A stretch of DNA of 20,000 bases from Sphaeroforma arctica JP610 (Eukaryota > Opisthokonta > Ichthyosporea > Ichthyophonida). The position numbers were made by a program, and so were the translations under genes. The DNA lies in the NCBI RefSeq assembly GCF_001186125.1, contig NW_014040504.1, positions 58,864-78,863 on the forward strand, read 5' to 3'. Positions 1-7,560 of the stretch are shown here, piece after piece (the first letter of the stretch is position 1; every line of letters begins with the position of its first letter). Below the pieces are notes generated by a model. That model had not been told where the DNA came from. It was given only the letters and a program-made list of their open reading frames with translations, and did not search any database.

Positions 1-28
1 TATAATATATATATATGTATAATATACT
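1..28. repeat. AT-rich simple repeat
   Basis: Alternating TA-rich stretch at the window edge. No coding signal is seen in it. Confidence 0.6.
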
Positions 29-105
29 AAATTTTCATGCTCTATACGTTATTTCAAATACACAGATGAGTTGTACACAAATCAAACGATTTACATGTTG
101 TGCAG

Positions 106-345
106 GTTGCGTATGTCTACGAAGGGAGCAGCACATGTGTCCGAAATTTTGATCCCATGGAATCAAAGGAACGGACATTGGAACCTGACGATCGTTACAT
201 TGTATAAATTAACACTACAGATATTATATTAGATAGTATGCCAACTCCTGCTAGAGCTGCTTTATATAGTAAGATGGAAATACAATTCTCATATGATCCT
301 GTAAAAGAGCATCATCGACCACGTGAGTTGCGCACTAGGCAGTGA
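106..345 (+). pseudogene. Unidentified coding-like frame, interrupted
   Basis: One plus-strand frame of about 80 codons reads like protein, for example FDPMESKERTLEPDD early and YDPVKEHHRPRELRTRQ at its end, where it stops. It follows a pyrimidine-poor but possible splice acceptor (TGTGCAG at 99-105). The frame is interrupted inside, so it is either a decayed gene end or a spliced 3' exon pair. I do not recognise the family. It lies on the strand opposite to the retroelement fossil next to it, so it may be a host gene end or part of another repeat. Its composition (many charged residues, no low complexity) is the only support for coding. Confidence 0.3.
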
Positions 346-480
346 GATAAGCTTGAATGAAGTAGCATATACAAACAACAAATAATAAAAGACAACATAA
401 CCTCCCTCAACAAATATATTCGTCAAAGATTTATATAGCCGAAGGCTCTTTCATTTAAATTTAAACAAATTTTGTACGAT

Positions 481-636
481 AAAGTCACTAAATGTACATA
501 TAAAAATTGTAATTGTCGCTAAATGTACATTTGTACATATTTGATCAATATTTCAGTACGTTTTCATCGACAAAATGGGCGAATGTACATTTATTTAGCG
601 ACTTTTCTACATTTTGAATGTACATTTAGCGACTTT
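481..636. mobile_element. Palindromic MITE-like element
   Basis: A 156-bp unit is bounded by inverted repeats: AAAGTCACTAAATGTACATA at 481-500 and the reverse complement of AAAGTCGCTAAATGTACATT at 617-636, matching at 18 of 20 positions. A second, nested inverted pair lies inside (GTCGCTAAATGTACATTT at 515-532; its counterpart at about 581-606, with four extra bases). It has no coding capacity. It sits inside the integrase-core remnant of the minus-strand retroelement, so it arrived later. I see no clear target-site duplication, so the class of the parent DNA transposon is open. Confidence 0.6.
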
Positions 637-844
637 GTTCTATTTACAAACTCGGTTCCCATATCAGATTGCGATTTTGTAGCAAATCCTTGTTTGCAAA
701 TATCTCGATAATCCTCGCCGTTATCTCTTTCATCTTCAACGAGGTTGCCCGAAGAATTGAGCACCCGGAAGCCACATCTAGCAGGTGCAAAAACAGTTTG
801 TTCGAAGTCACGGGCATCGGTATGTAATCAAGCTGCACATGGTC
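637..844 (-). pseudogene. Integrase catalytic-core remnant (retroelement fossil)
   Basis: Minus-strand residues such as QLDYIPMPVTSN, then LLDVASG and a downstream GTEF, match the start of a retroviral-type integrase core (family: W-x-x-D near the start, hydrophobic DV.SG strand, DNG.EF around the second acidic residue). It belongs to the same fossil as the zinc-binding part at 1677-1855, from which the 849-1672 LTR separates it. The part is broken and its far end is cut by the 481-636 element. Confidence 0.75.
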
Positions 845-1128
845 CCAGTGTAAGATTCGGTCTATTAAAGGCGATACTAATGCCTTAGAATAAATAAACG
901 CGTAAATAAATTCTATATCGTGTAAATATCGATATAAATAAACGAAATGAGACGTTTAATAAAGTTAGTTTTGCCTCGTGAAAACAGCAATACTCTGAGG
1001 GATTGTGAGGCTGAGACATTGCCTATATATAATCCTCTCAGTACTGTTTCCGCCGAAGGGATTTTATTTAGTGTTTCGTTGTCGCTCTATTCTGGGGCGA
1101 ATCCGTGAGACTCATAAAATCCTATCTT

Positions 1129-1157
1129 TAGAATAAATAAATAATAAATAATAAATA
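1129..1157. repeat. Simple AATA/AAATA repeat
   Basis: A run of AATAAATA-type units inside the 849-1672 LTR. It contains several AATAAA hexamers in the plus sense, so one could serve as a polyadenylation signal if the LTR reads that way. Confidence 0.5.
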
Positions 1158-1487
1158 CTCTTGACGTCTTTAGTTATTGTCTTAACCAATAATTTGCCAC
1201 TATCAAGAATTATCGACTTAGCCTTAATCAGACTGGCACATCTGGTTGGCTTATCGGAGGATCAACTAGGTAACGTTAATAGTCCCTAGAAACCTATATT
1301 CGGTTGAGCCATCTCGCTACCGAAGTATTAAGATATAAATAAAATTGGAAAGTAAATAAAGCTCTATTAATAGAACTAGACCAACTCTTTTATGTTTGGT
1401 ATTTTACTGAGGCCTTTTAATGGCCTCATCCAAATATCTGATATATTAAAAGGATAAGGTTTAATTAATAAAACCATTAAAAACCAT

Positions 1488-1632
1488 TTTAGGAAACTTA
1501 AGAACTTCGTGCTATTTAAGAGCACATTTAGGAGACTTAAGTTCTTCGTACTATTAAGAGCACATTTAGGAGACTTAAGTTCCTCGTACTATTAATAGTA
1601 CGTTTATAATTTGCGTACTGCTTAAGAGTACG
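1488..1632. repeat. Tandem array, 38-39 bp unit, about 3.8 copies
   Basis: Units start at 1488, 1527, 1565 and 1603. Each begins TTTAGGA(A/G)ACTTAAG or a diverged form and carries TTCGTACTATTAAGAGCAC. The last unit is shortened and more diverged. The array lies near one end of the 849-1672 LTR. In other LTRs such arrays sit in U3 and bind transcription factors; that role is inferred here. Confidence 0.85.
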
Positions 1633-1676
1633 TTTATACATAGAGTCTAATGTGGAGGCCCGGCTTATTACACCAG

Positions 1677-2104
1677 GGATAATGAGCGTCTATACTCATC
1701 ATCGGGTGGAATCCCTTGCGCAGGGTATCCTGCCCTAAGCATTCAGCACACCGCCGTTTCACTTCCTTTGCTAGCTCTAGTACCACTGGCCATACGTGCC
1801 CGTCATTTTGTATCTGTAAAACCGTGTCGGACGCTCCGTGGTGACCGTGTTCATGTCGGGCTCTGGTCAGATATGTGCATCGTTGCCGATCTTCCGGCGA
1901 CGCTTGTGCAAACACCGGTTGGTCCGCAGCGTTCGCCATCGCTATCAAAATCTCATGAACTGTGTTCAAGCATTGATAAGTCGGTGTATGGTTTGGTTTG
2001 GCATAACCTAACCGTTGCATGAATGTCTCCAATAATGTATAATCATTAGAAGGTCCCACCCGAGCAATAACCGTATACCCCACGGGGAATTGCCACACGC
2101 GCAC
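1677..2104 (-). pseudogene. Integrase zinc-binding region (retroelement fossil)
   Basis: The minus-strand frame contains HEHGHHG (about 1855-1835) and, 30 residues on, CAEC (about 1750-1739), the HHCC zinc finger of retroviral and LTR-retrotransposon integrases. GFHPM-SIDAHYPW then leads into the catalytic core, where the 849-1672 solo LTR is inserted. The stretch before the HHCC finger (about 2104-1860) is lower-similarity linker. It is part of a broken minus-strand Gypsy element. Confidence 0.8.
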
Positions 2105-2129
2105 TTAGCGAGGTTCAAAAAAGTGTGCG

Positions 2130-2442
2130 GTGTCCGTGGAACTACCGCCGCCTCTATCTGAAGGAGTGACTTAAACAGGTCAAAACATGGTGCCCGTAGG
2201 AGCCAAGGCAAATATACTGTAGCTGAGGCACACTCCGCCTTAAGTTTCAGTAGCATGCTATGTATGTGAAACCACGGTGGATTCATCCACCCGCTAACCA
2301 TGGACCAATCATGGACAAAGGCACCTCCTCGAGCGTCGTCGGTCCTGAAGCGCTCTAGTTGTACTTTGTTAGGTGACGCGAACACATCGATATCATTCGG
2401 TCCAAAGATTTGCTGTGCCTGTTGGGGAACAGCTACCAGCAC
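2130..2442 (-). pseudogene. Extra DxFAS / NPPW domain between RNase H and integrase (retroelement fossil)
   Basis: The minus-strand frame reads FGPNDIDVFASPNKVQLERF (DIDVFAS at 2394-2374), then an acidic stretch with VHDWS and MNPPWFHI (NPPW at 2283-2272), then KLKAECASATVYLPWLL. This order (D.D.FAS..N.Q..R, DWS, NPPW, hydrophobic strand ending in P.W) is what I recall from the Dam-like methyltransferase or RNase-H-associated region of DIRS-type and some protist Gypsy-type elements. NPPW resembles the N/D-PP-Y/F/W catalytic motif of adenine methyltransferases. Its place between RNase H and integrase in an integrase-bearing element is unusual for textbook Ty3. The assignment rests on motifs only. 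Confidence 0.6.
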
Positions 2443-2599
2443 TCGGCATACATGATCTCTGGAACCTCGACTTCTGTTGACCCTTCGTACACTTTACTTA
2501 TAATATCTGGGAGAATGATCTTTTCCCCCGGGACACGAGGTATTGTGAAGTTAAAGGGCGCTATTAGGTGGTGCCTTCGTTGCAGCATCGGATTCAGCT
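2443..2599 (-). pseudogene. RNase H distal part (retroelement fossil)
   Basis: The frame carries RRHHLIAPFNFTIPRVPGEK and ILPDIISKVYEGS, the end of the Ty3/Gypsy RNase H (family pattern: W...L..F.F.I.H.PG..N..AD.LSR). It is separated from the proximal RNase H (3078-3345) by the inserted LTR at 2600-3077. Confidence 0.75.
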
Positions 2600-3077
2600 T
2601 GTGAGAGACTATAGATCTCAGGCCAGATTTTACAGCAAAAACCCCTCTTTGATTTACGGAAGTCATCAGTGTTAGCTCACTCCCGAGAGATAAGTCATCA
2701 GAGGTAGCTCGCTCTCGAGAGCTAATCAAGTTGCTTAATTACTCCCAAGAGTTGAGTTATTACTTAATCGAGTTCCGAGAGCAGATTAAGTTTCTCGACC
2801 GATTCCCGAGAGTGGATTAAGTCGGTCAACCGCAACATTCTAAAAATAGCTGCTGTTCTATGTGAGTCACAATCTATGCGGAAAAGCATCATGTGATCAG
2901 CGTTAGATTTTGTTACAGAGAAGTTGAACTAGAATAGCATCGAAGTGTTAAAATGTTCTGCATAAGGTTTCTCATACTGACCATATGAATTTTTACCCTG
3001 GCCAGCCCAAAGGTTAGGTCAGAAATAAATACATACATTTGCACTTTATTTAAAGTCTACTACATTGCACTCTAATA
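2600..3077 (+). mobile_element. Solo LTR, main family, inserted in RNase H
   Basis: The copy begins TGTGAGAGACT and ends GCACTCTAATA, the slightly decayed TGTTAGAG...CTCTAACA edges of the family. AGCTT stands at both junctions (2596-2600 and 3077-3081, overlapping the LTR ends by one base each), consistent with a target duplication of up to five bases. An AATAAA (within AATAAATACATAC) lies close to the right end, so the sense strand is taken as plus. It interrupts the RNase H region of the minus-strand fossil and lies opposite to it. Compared by eye with the copy at 9590-10075 it shows many substitutions and small indels, so it is not recent. Confidence 0.85.
2680..2822. promoter_or_regulatory. 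Array of CTCCCGAGAG-type palindromes in the LTR
   Basis: Five near-palindromes (CTCCCGAGAG, CTCTCGAGAG, CTCCCAAGAG, GTTCCGAGAG, TTCCCGAGAG) start at 2680, 2712, 2742, 2772 and 2813, mostly 30-32 bp apart, about three helical turns. The same motif recurs at similar spacing in the other LTR copies. It lies in the presumed U3 part, so an enhancer or factor-binding array is inferred. Confidence 0.55.
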
Positions 3078-3345
3078 GCTTGAGTTGTGAGTTCATGTAC
3101 AATAGGGCTGTATGGTCCGTGAAGACTGCAAATCGCTGCCCAATTAGGTGTTCCCTAAAATGGGTCAAACCGTAAACTAACGCCTGTAGCTCTTTCATTG
3201 GTGTGGCGTACTTCTGCTGTGCCTGGTTGAAGGTTTTACTGAAAAACGTGCGGTAGTGTTTCTTCGAGTCAACCCATTGGAATAGCATCCCCCCCTCCCC
3301 CCCCCAAACCGTAGTCACTGGAACCCCTTCCACCGGGAAGTTTAG
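3078..3345 (-). pseudogene. RNase H proximal part (retroelement fossil)
   Basis: The minus-strand frame includes KELQALVYGLTHFREHLIGQ followed by FAVFTDHTALLYMNS, the Ty3/Gypsy RNase H pattern (E..A.V....F..YL.G..F...TDH..L). It continues past the LTR insertion at 2600-3077. A C7-T-C9 tract (3289-3305, plus strand) lies within it. It is part of the broken element. Confidence 0.8.
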
Positions 3346-3375
3346 TGCTACATACTGTGTTCACAATCGCTTCTT

Positions 3376-4210
3376 TCATGGCCAACCATGCTGCCACATG
3401 CCGCTCCTCTCAGCGGTTTCCATTCGGCTCGTTGGTTTGAGCTCGCAAAATGCCCGTAAGGGTACTACGGTATGAGCGAAGTTTGGCAAGTGTTCGTGGA
3501 GAAAGTTTGCAAGTCCCGGTACCGAAGCAATGTGCTTATATCGCTGATGCGTGGGCCAATCCAGCAGCTTCGCTTGATTTTCACAATCGACGTCAATCCC
3601 CTGGGCCGATACTTTATTCCCTAATATCATATCCTCTGCTATCGCAAAGTTGCAATTCTCCGCATTAAGCTTAAAACAATGATATGTCAGACGGCGAATC
3701 ACCTCCTGTGTGAGCCGTATTTGTTCGTCCAAGTCATCCCCTGCGATCAGGATGTCGTCTATGTAATGATGGACGGGCAGACCGTCCAGAATTGTGCTGA
3801 GGGTTCTCTGAACCAGTTGAGTCAGCACATGTAGCCCAAAAAGTGCCGAGGTAACAAGTATTGATAGCGATCATGAGTGAAGCTAAACAGATACGGTGAG
3901 TCGGGATGTATAGGTAGCCGGCGATAGGCGGCCGATATGTCCAGTGTCGTATATAGTACCTGCGACTATTGAGTCGTGAAATAATCTCGTTAATTTTGGG
4001 AACCAGAAATTGATCATCTGGAATGAGGGCATTCGCTGCTCGCATATTGGTCCATGCAAACTCGTACCTTCTTCACTCGCCCCTCGCTATCGAAAGTGGG
4101 TACCGCCAATAATGGAAGATCCACTGTCGTACGTGTAGTTCGTTTGACAATCACTGAGTCCCGTAACCACTTCTGAACCTGCTCCTCGACATATGGGAGT
4201 CATCTATCAG
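3376..4210 (-). pseudogene. Reverse transcriptase (retroelement fossil)
   Basis: In reading order: a fingers region with VEEQVQKWLRDSVI and LPLLAVPTFDSEGRVKKVRV (about 4200-4050), ANALIPDDQFLVPKINEII (about 4040-3985), the catalytic YIDD box (3765-3754) after LDGLPVHHY, and a thumb-like end with LLDWPTHQ and NFLHEHLPNFAHTVVPLR. These are the landmarks of Ty3/Gypsy reverse transcriptase in the right order. The region is spread over several frames and is not functional. Confidence 0.85.
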
Positions 4211-4619
4211 ATGCAAGTTTGCGTATTGATCGTTTCATACTCATAGCTTGGTCTCGTAACCAGTATAGCCACCTTGCTTCCTTCTAGGCGGCAGCGAGCA
4301 TTATCCGCAATTACCGCGTTGTCGTCTAGTTCTTTCCGTAGCAGATCCCGTACCCCTGTAGGCTCTGTGGTATTCGGGGCTTGCCGGCGTGGTAGTGATG
4401 TCAACAAGTCCAGTTTCGTGGGGTCGATGGGCATCAGCGGGGACTGAATTCGTCCCAGAAATAACCTAGCCCTGGCACAATATCTAGTCCTAGTATCATA
4501 TCGAGTCCATCTGGTAGGTTCATTAGCTCTAATGACCCCTTCGTGATCTTAGTGCCGTATCAAATCGGTAGTACCTCCGTCATCTTCAGTTGCAGAGTAC
4601 TCACCGCCTTGTCGGCCAA
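4211..4619 (-). pseudogene. Protease to reverse-transcriptase linker (retroelement fossil)
   Basis: It carries a coding-like minus frame with RDLLRKELDDNAVIADNARC (about 4350-4290) but no motif of its own. By position it is the spacer between retropepsin and reverse transcriptase. Confidence 0.5.
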
Positions 4620-5009
4620 TTATAAGTACGATTCTTGTGGTGCTGAAGTGATTGGTTGGTTAAGTATGTCTGCGGATGTCGTCGAGATACAACTTCTGTT
4701 CACACCGGTATCAACCAGTGCCCGGAACGTACGCCCATTCAACTGTAGTTTAATGTAGACCCTGTTATCTGAACTAGCCAATGGGTCGCGGATTGCTAAT
4801 ACCATGTTAGTAGAATCTATAAACGTCAAAGTTAAATCCTCATCTGACACCCTGATGTCGTATAGCTGTTGCTCTGTCGCAGCCCATAATTCTTGGTTAG
4901 CATTCGAAATTGACGACTCTTGTGCCCTATAATTACTAGTGAGAATCGAACTAATGTATACCTCCGTAGCATTTGGTATTGCTTCCACGCTTTCTTCTTC
5001 GGACACCAT
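4620..5009 (-). pseudogene. Retropepsin-like aspartic protease (retroelement fossil)
   Basis: The frame has VYIKLQLNGRTFRALVDTG with the catalytic D-T-G at 4712-4704, then NRSCIS, the flap-side start of a retropepsin (family: hydrophobic strand, ALVDTGA..S.I). An acidic, serine- and glutamine-rich stretch precedes it (about 5009-4800). It lies just upstream of the reverse transcriptase, the standard gag-pro-pol order. Confidence 0.75.
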
Positions 5010-6430
5010 ACTGACCTATGGGCCTCCTGATGACGTGCCAATTGATCTATCCGCTAGTCCCATCAATCTTTCCTGAACCACTACAGCGACTATGAGAGCC
5101 ATACCATATGTTCATATATTGTATCATACATACTTGCCATTTTGGAAATAAACAATATTATCCCTATGTCCGCTGTTTCCGATGCTGGTGGGCCTCCTCC
5201 CCCACGTTGAGTCGTCGGTGCTCTCATCTGGTCTGGTGGTCGTGTACTATTGTTCGTCGCATATGTTTGGGGTTAGCTACTGCTCCGGTAGTTGTGACAT
5301 CGTGATATATGTCGCAAACCTGGAGGTGCTTGTGCCTAACATCCAAAAAATAATATGATCTATGACGGTATCTGCGGTCTGTGGTGCCAATTTTGATGTT
5401 GACGATGAGTAGTCTGCGGGTTAGGTCGGCTGTTCGTAGGTTCTGATCGCAGTCCGCCGTCCCCTTGCGTTCGTTTGTTCGTCAGGCGAGCCGTCGTATG
5501 GATCTGGGTCTCTTGTATATCTGGACTTTGCAATTGTAATAGGGCGGGTGCCTTCATTAGGTGCCAGTTTGTGTGTATCTGTATTGTGCATCCGTATGTA
5601 CGCGCCCCCAGACTATCTTTAGTAATTGTACAATACAGTGGTCAAGTCAACTCTGCTTAATGTCCGAATCATTCTGACTGCGTTCATGGACTCGTCGGTG
5701 ATTCTTTATAAGATACGTCATTTAATCGATAATAGAAACACTCATCAACTTGATGTGGCCTTTAGCTCGTTTCCGGGATGTCGGATCTACCATCGCCTGT
5801 GTCTCATGTTCAATCGACCAATATTTTGTGATTAGATCTTATATAGTCAAGTGTTGACTGTTGCGCCTTGAAATGGTTCAACACCTTAAAAAATCACCGT
5901 AAGCTTCGTTCTTCGTCCAACCCAGATATCTGTGCATTCATCCAAGCTTCTGAGTGTCCCCTGTATGACGTTTCAGTATATTGTTGTTATACCTGTTGCA
6001 TGGCCACTTCGGCCAACTTTGAGGTTCCCGGGGTTTTTTCTTCCCGACTGGTCACGACTCATGCGTGGCGCGTAAGGTATCTAATACTCCCCTCAGAGCC
6101 TCTGCTCTTGATAAGTCATTATCATCTGCTGCCCCATACATCTTCTCAGATAACGTAACATACGAGCGTGTATTGCCTGACGATCTGCCAAAATACTCTC
6201 CGGTCTCGGCAATGATAAAGATGGTCTCGGTTTTGGTTGTGGGGTTGCCATGGTACTACTCGTTGTCGCCTTTAAGGTCTGTCTACTCGGTGAATCATGT
6301 AGTGCTTCATTTATGAACTGGTTATTCTGTCGCTGAGTATGAAGTGCTCCTCCCAAACGTTCCCGACGATTCGCCAGCGCTTTCTGGCCATGAGGGTCTT
6401 GTTCAGCCCGTTGCTGCTCTGGAATAAAAT
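5010..6430 (-). pseudogene. gag-like region (retroelement fossil)
   Basis: Minus-strand scraps are rich in Q, P, R, S and T, for example PALLQLQSPDIQETQIHTTA (about 5550-5490), SEAWMNAQISGLDEE (about 5950-5905) and PESILADRQAIHARMLRYL (about 6200-6140). They fit the nucleocapsid/capsid side of a Gypsy gag by position upstream of the protease, not by a clear domain match. I could not make out a good CCHC zinc knuckle. The region is heavily decayed. Confidence 0.55.
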
Positions 6431-6444
6431 ATATAAACAGCGGT

Positions 6445-6837
6445 AAAGTGCGTATGTATGTATTTATTTGTGACCTCACTTTTGGTTTTATACTTAAGGT
6501 GTTTGTGCTAGTGTTCAGCCACTTGGGTTGGCCAAAGTAAAACCTCATATGGTCAGTATGAGAAACTTTCTGCAGAACACTTCAATACTTCGATGCTATT
6601 CTATTTCGATTACTCTGCAGCTAAACTTCACGTTGACTACATGATACCCTTCCGCATAGGTTGTGACACACATAGAGCCGCTTAATCCACTCTCGGGAGT
6701 TGGTTGAGAAACTTAATCTGCTCTTGTATTAACTCAGCTCTCGGGAGTAATCTAAGCAACTTGATTAGCTCTCGTTAGTGAGCTTACTCTGATGACTCCT
6801 ATAAACCAAAGAAATATTCTTATTGTAGTCTCTAACA
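6445..6837 (-). mobile_element. LTR, main family, within the gag region
   Basis: It aligns by eye over most of its length with the 9590-10075 copy (shared GTGACCTCAC, GTTCAGCCACTTGGG, GGTCAGTATGAGAAAC, CACTCTCGGGAGTTGG, GTAATCTAAGCAACTTGATT). The right edge is CTCTAACA at 6830-6837. The left terminal 30-40 bp are missing or unrecognisable. Two of the palindromic ACTCTCGGGAGT motifs are intact. It stands between two gag-like stretches, so it is either an inserted solo LTR or the 5' LTR of a second, overlapping copy. Confidence 0.75.
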
Positions 6838-7298
6838 GTCGGGGATCGATATCCTATCTCGTGACATTCAGCACCCTTGCCTGCAATCCTGAATGATAAC
6901 GTTTCATTCTCGGGGGACTCTGATTGTTGTCCTGGACTCGACTCTGGCTGTTGTAACTGACTCGAAATTTGCTCGTATTTTACATGTAGCTCCTGCTGCT
7001 TTCTCATCAACTGCTGTGTTTTTGGATGTCGTTCCTTGTCTTGTTTCAACTGTCAGCGACGCTGCTTTGAGCGTTTCAGTGGACTTGCTGTCACCGGCTC
7101 TCCCCGGTCGGCTGCCTGTCTCATCTCTTGCCTAGTAGTCTGCGGAAATCCTTGAGGTTGTCCCTCTTGTGGCGGTGAGTAAAGCACACTCGACTGTCGC
7201 TGGCAAATCAAGAATGCCTGTTATAGAATTTGCCTGTTCCCTTGGAATTCAGCACCCGTATGGGTTCTCGATATCCCCAAGGTGCTTGGCGCTATGGA
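6838..7298 (-). pseudogene. Leader and gag N-terminal region (retroelement fossil)
   Basis: Minus-strand frames are Q-, E- and K-rich, for example QEGQPQGFPQTTRQEMRQA, then QQLMRKQQELHVKYEQISSQ (about 7010-6955), likely a short coiled coil, and LQQPESSPGQQSESPENE. This matches the low-complexity, coiled start common in LTR-retrotransposon gag. It lies directly downstream of the LTR piece at 7329-7560. Confidence 0.5.
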
Positions 7299-7328
7299 TG
7301 TTAGAGTGTAATGTGGGGGACCAAAAGT
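7299..7328 (-). other. Possible primer-binding site next to the LTR
   Basis: Just inside the LTR edge the minus strand reads TGGTCCCCCACATTACA (TGG at 7325-7323), where a tRNA primer-binding site beginning TGG is expected. It runs into a second copy of the LTR edge (CACTCTAACA, 7308-7299). The tRNA is not identified, so this is a weak call. Confidence 0.3.
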
Positions 7329-7560
7329 TATTAGAGTGCAATGTAGTAGACTAGTAGACTTTAAATAGAGTGCAAATGTATCTAAAGAATGATGCGTTCG
7401 AATGAATTTATTCATGATCACACGCTCAGTTATATACTGAAGGTGGTTGTGCTAGTTTTTTTGGGCTAGTCGGGATAAAACCTCATATGATCAGTATGAG
7501 AAACCTTATGCAGAACACTTTTGTACTCAGATATATTTTCTAAAAATAAAATATCTCACC
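7329..7560 (-). mobile_element. LTR piece, main family (5' LTR side of the fossil)
   Basis: Plus strand starts TATTAGAGTGCAATGTAGTAG and shares CCTCATATGATCAGTATGAG, AAACCTTATGCAGAACACTT and GTGGTTGTGCTAG with the other copies. Left of about 7560 it aligns; to the right similarity is lost, although ACTCTCGG-type motifs go on to about 7715. It lies next to the leader and gag-like part, which fits the 5' LTR of the minus-strand element. Confidence 0.7.

Larger units (their letters stand above)
849..1672. mobile_element. Solo LTR, second family, with CCAG target duplication
   Basis: An 824-bp insertion begins TGTAAGATTC and ends GGCTTATTACA, giving the TG...CA edges and short inverted ends (TGTAA/TTACA) of an LTR. 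The four bases CCAG stand directly on both sides (845-848 and 1673-1676). The flanks on either side are both integrase sequence of the minus-strand Gypsy fossil, so this is an insertion into it. No internal coding region is seen; it is a solo LTR left after recombination. It contains a 38-bp tandem array near one end (1488-1632). Sense strand and superfamily (Gypsy or Copia) are not decided. Confidence 0.85.
455..7560 (-). mobile_element. Gypsy (Ty3-like) LTR retrotransposon fossil
   Basis: A minus-strand element in the order LTR piece (about 7560-7329), leader and gag-like regions (7298-5010), protease (DTG), reverse transcriptase (YIDD), RNase H, extra DxFAS/NPPW segment, and integrase (HHCC then core). 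The order RT-RNase H-integrase places it in Gypsy rather than Copia. It is broken, with of the order of ten or more breaks, and carries four inserts: LTRs at 2600-3077 and about 6445-6837, a second-family LTR at 849-1672, and a MITE-like unit at 481-636. I see no 3' LTR; the integrase side fades out below about 455. With several nested insertions, each itself diverged, it is an old copy. Confidence 0.85.
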
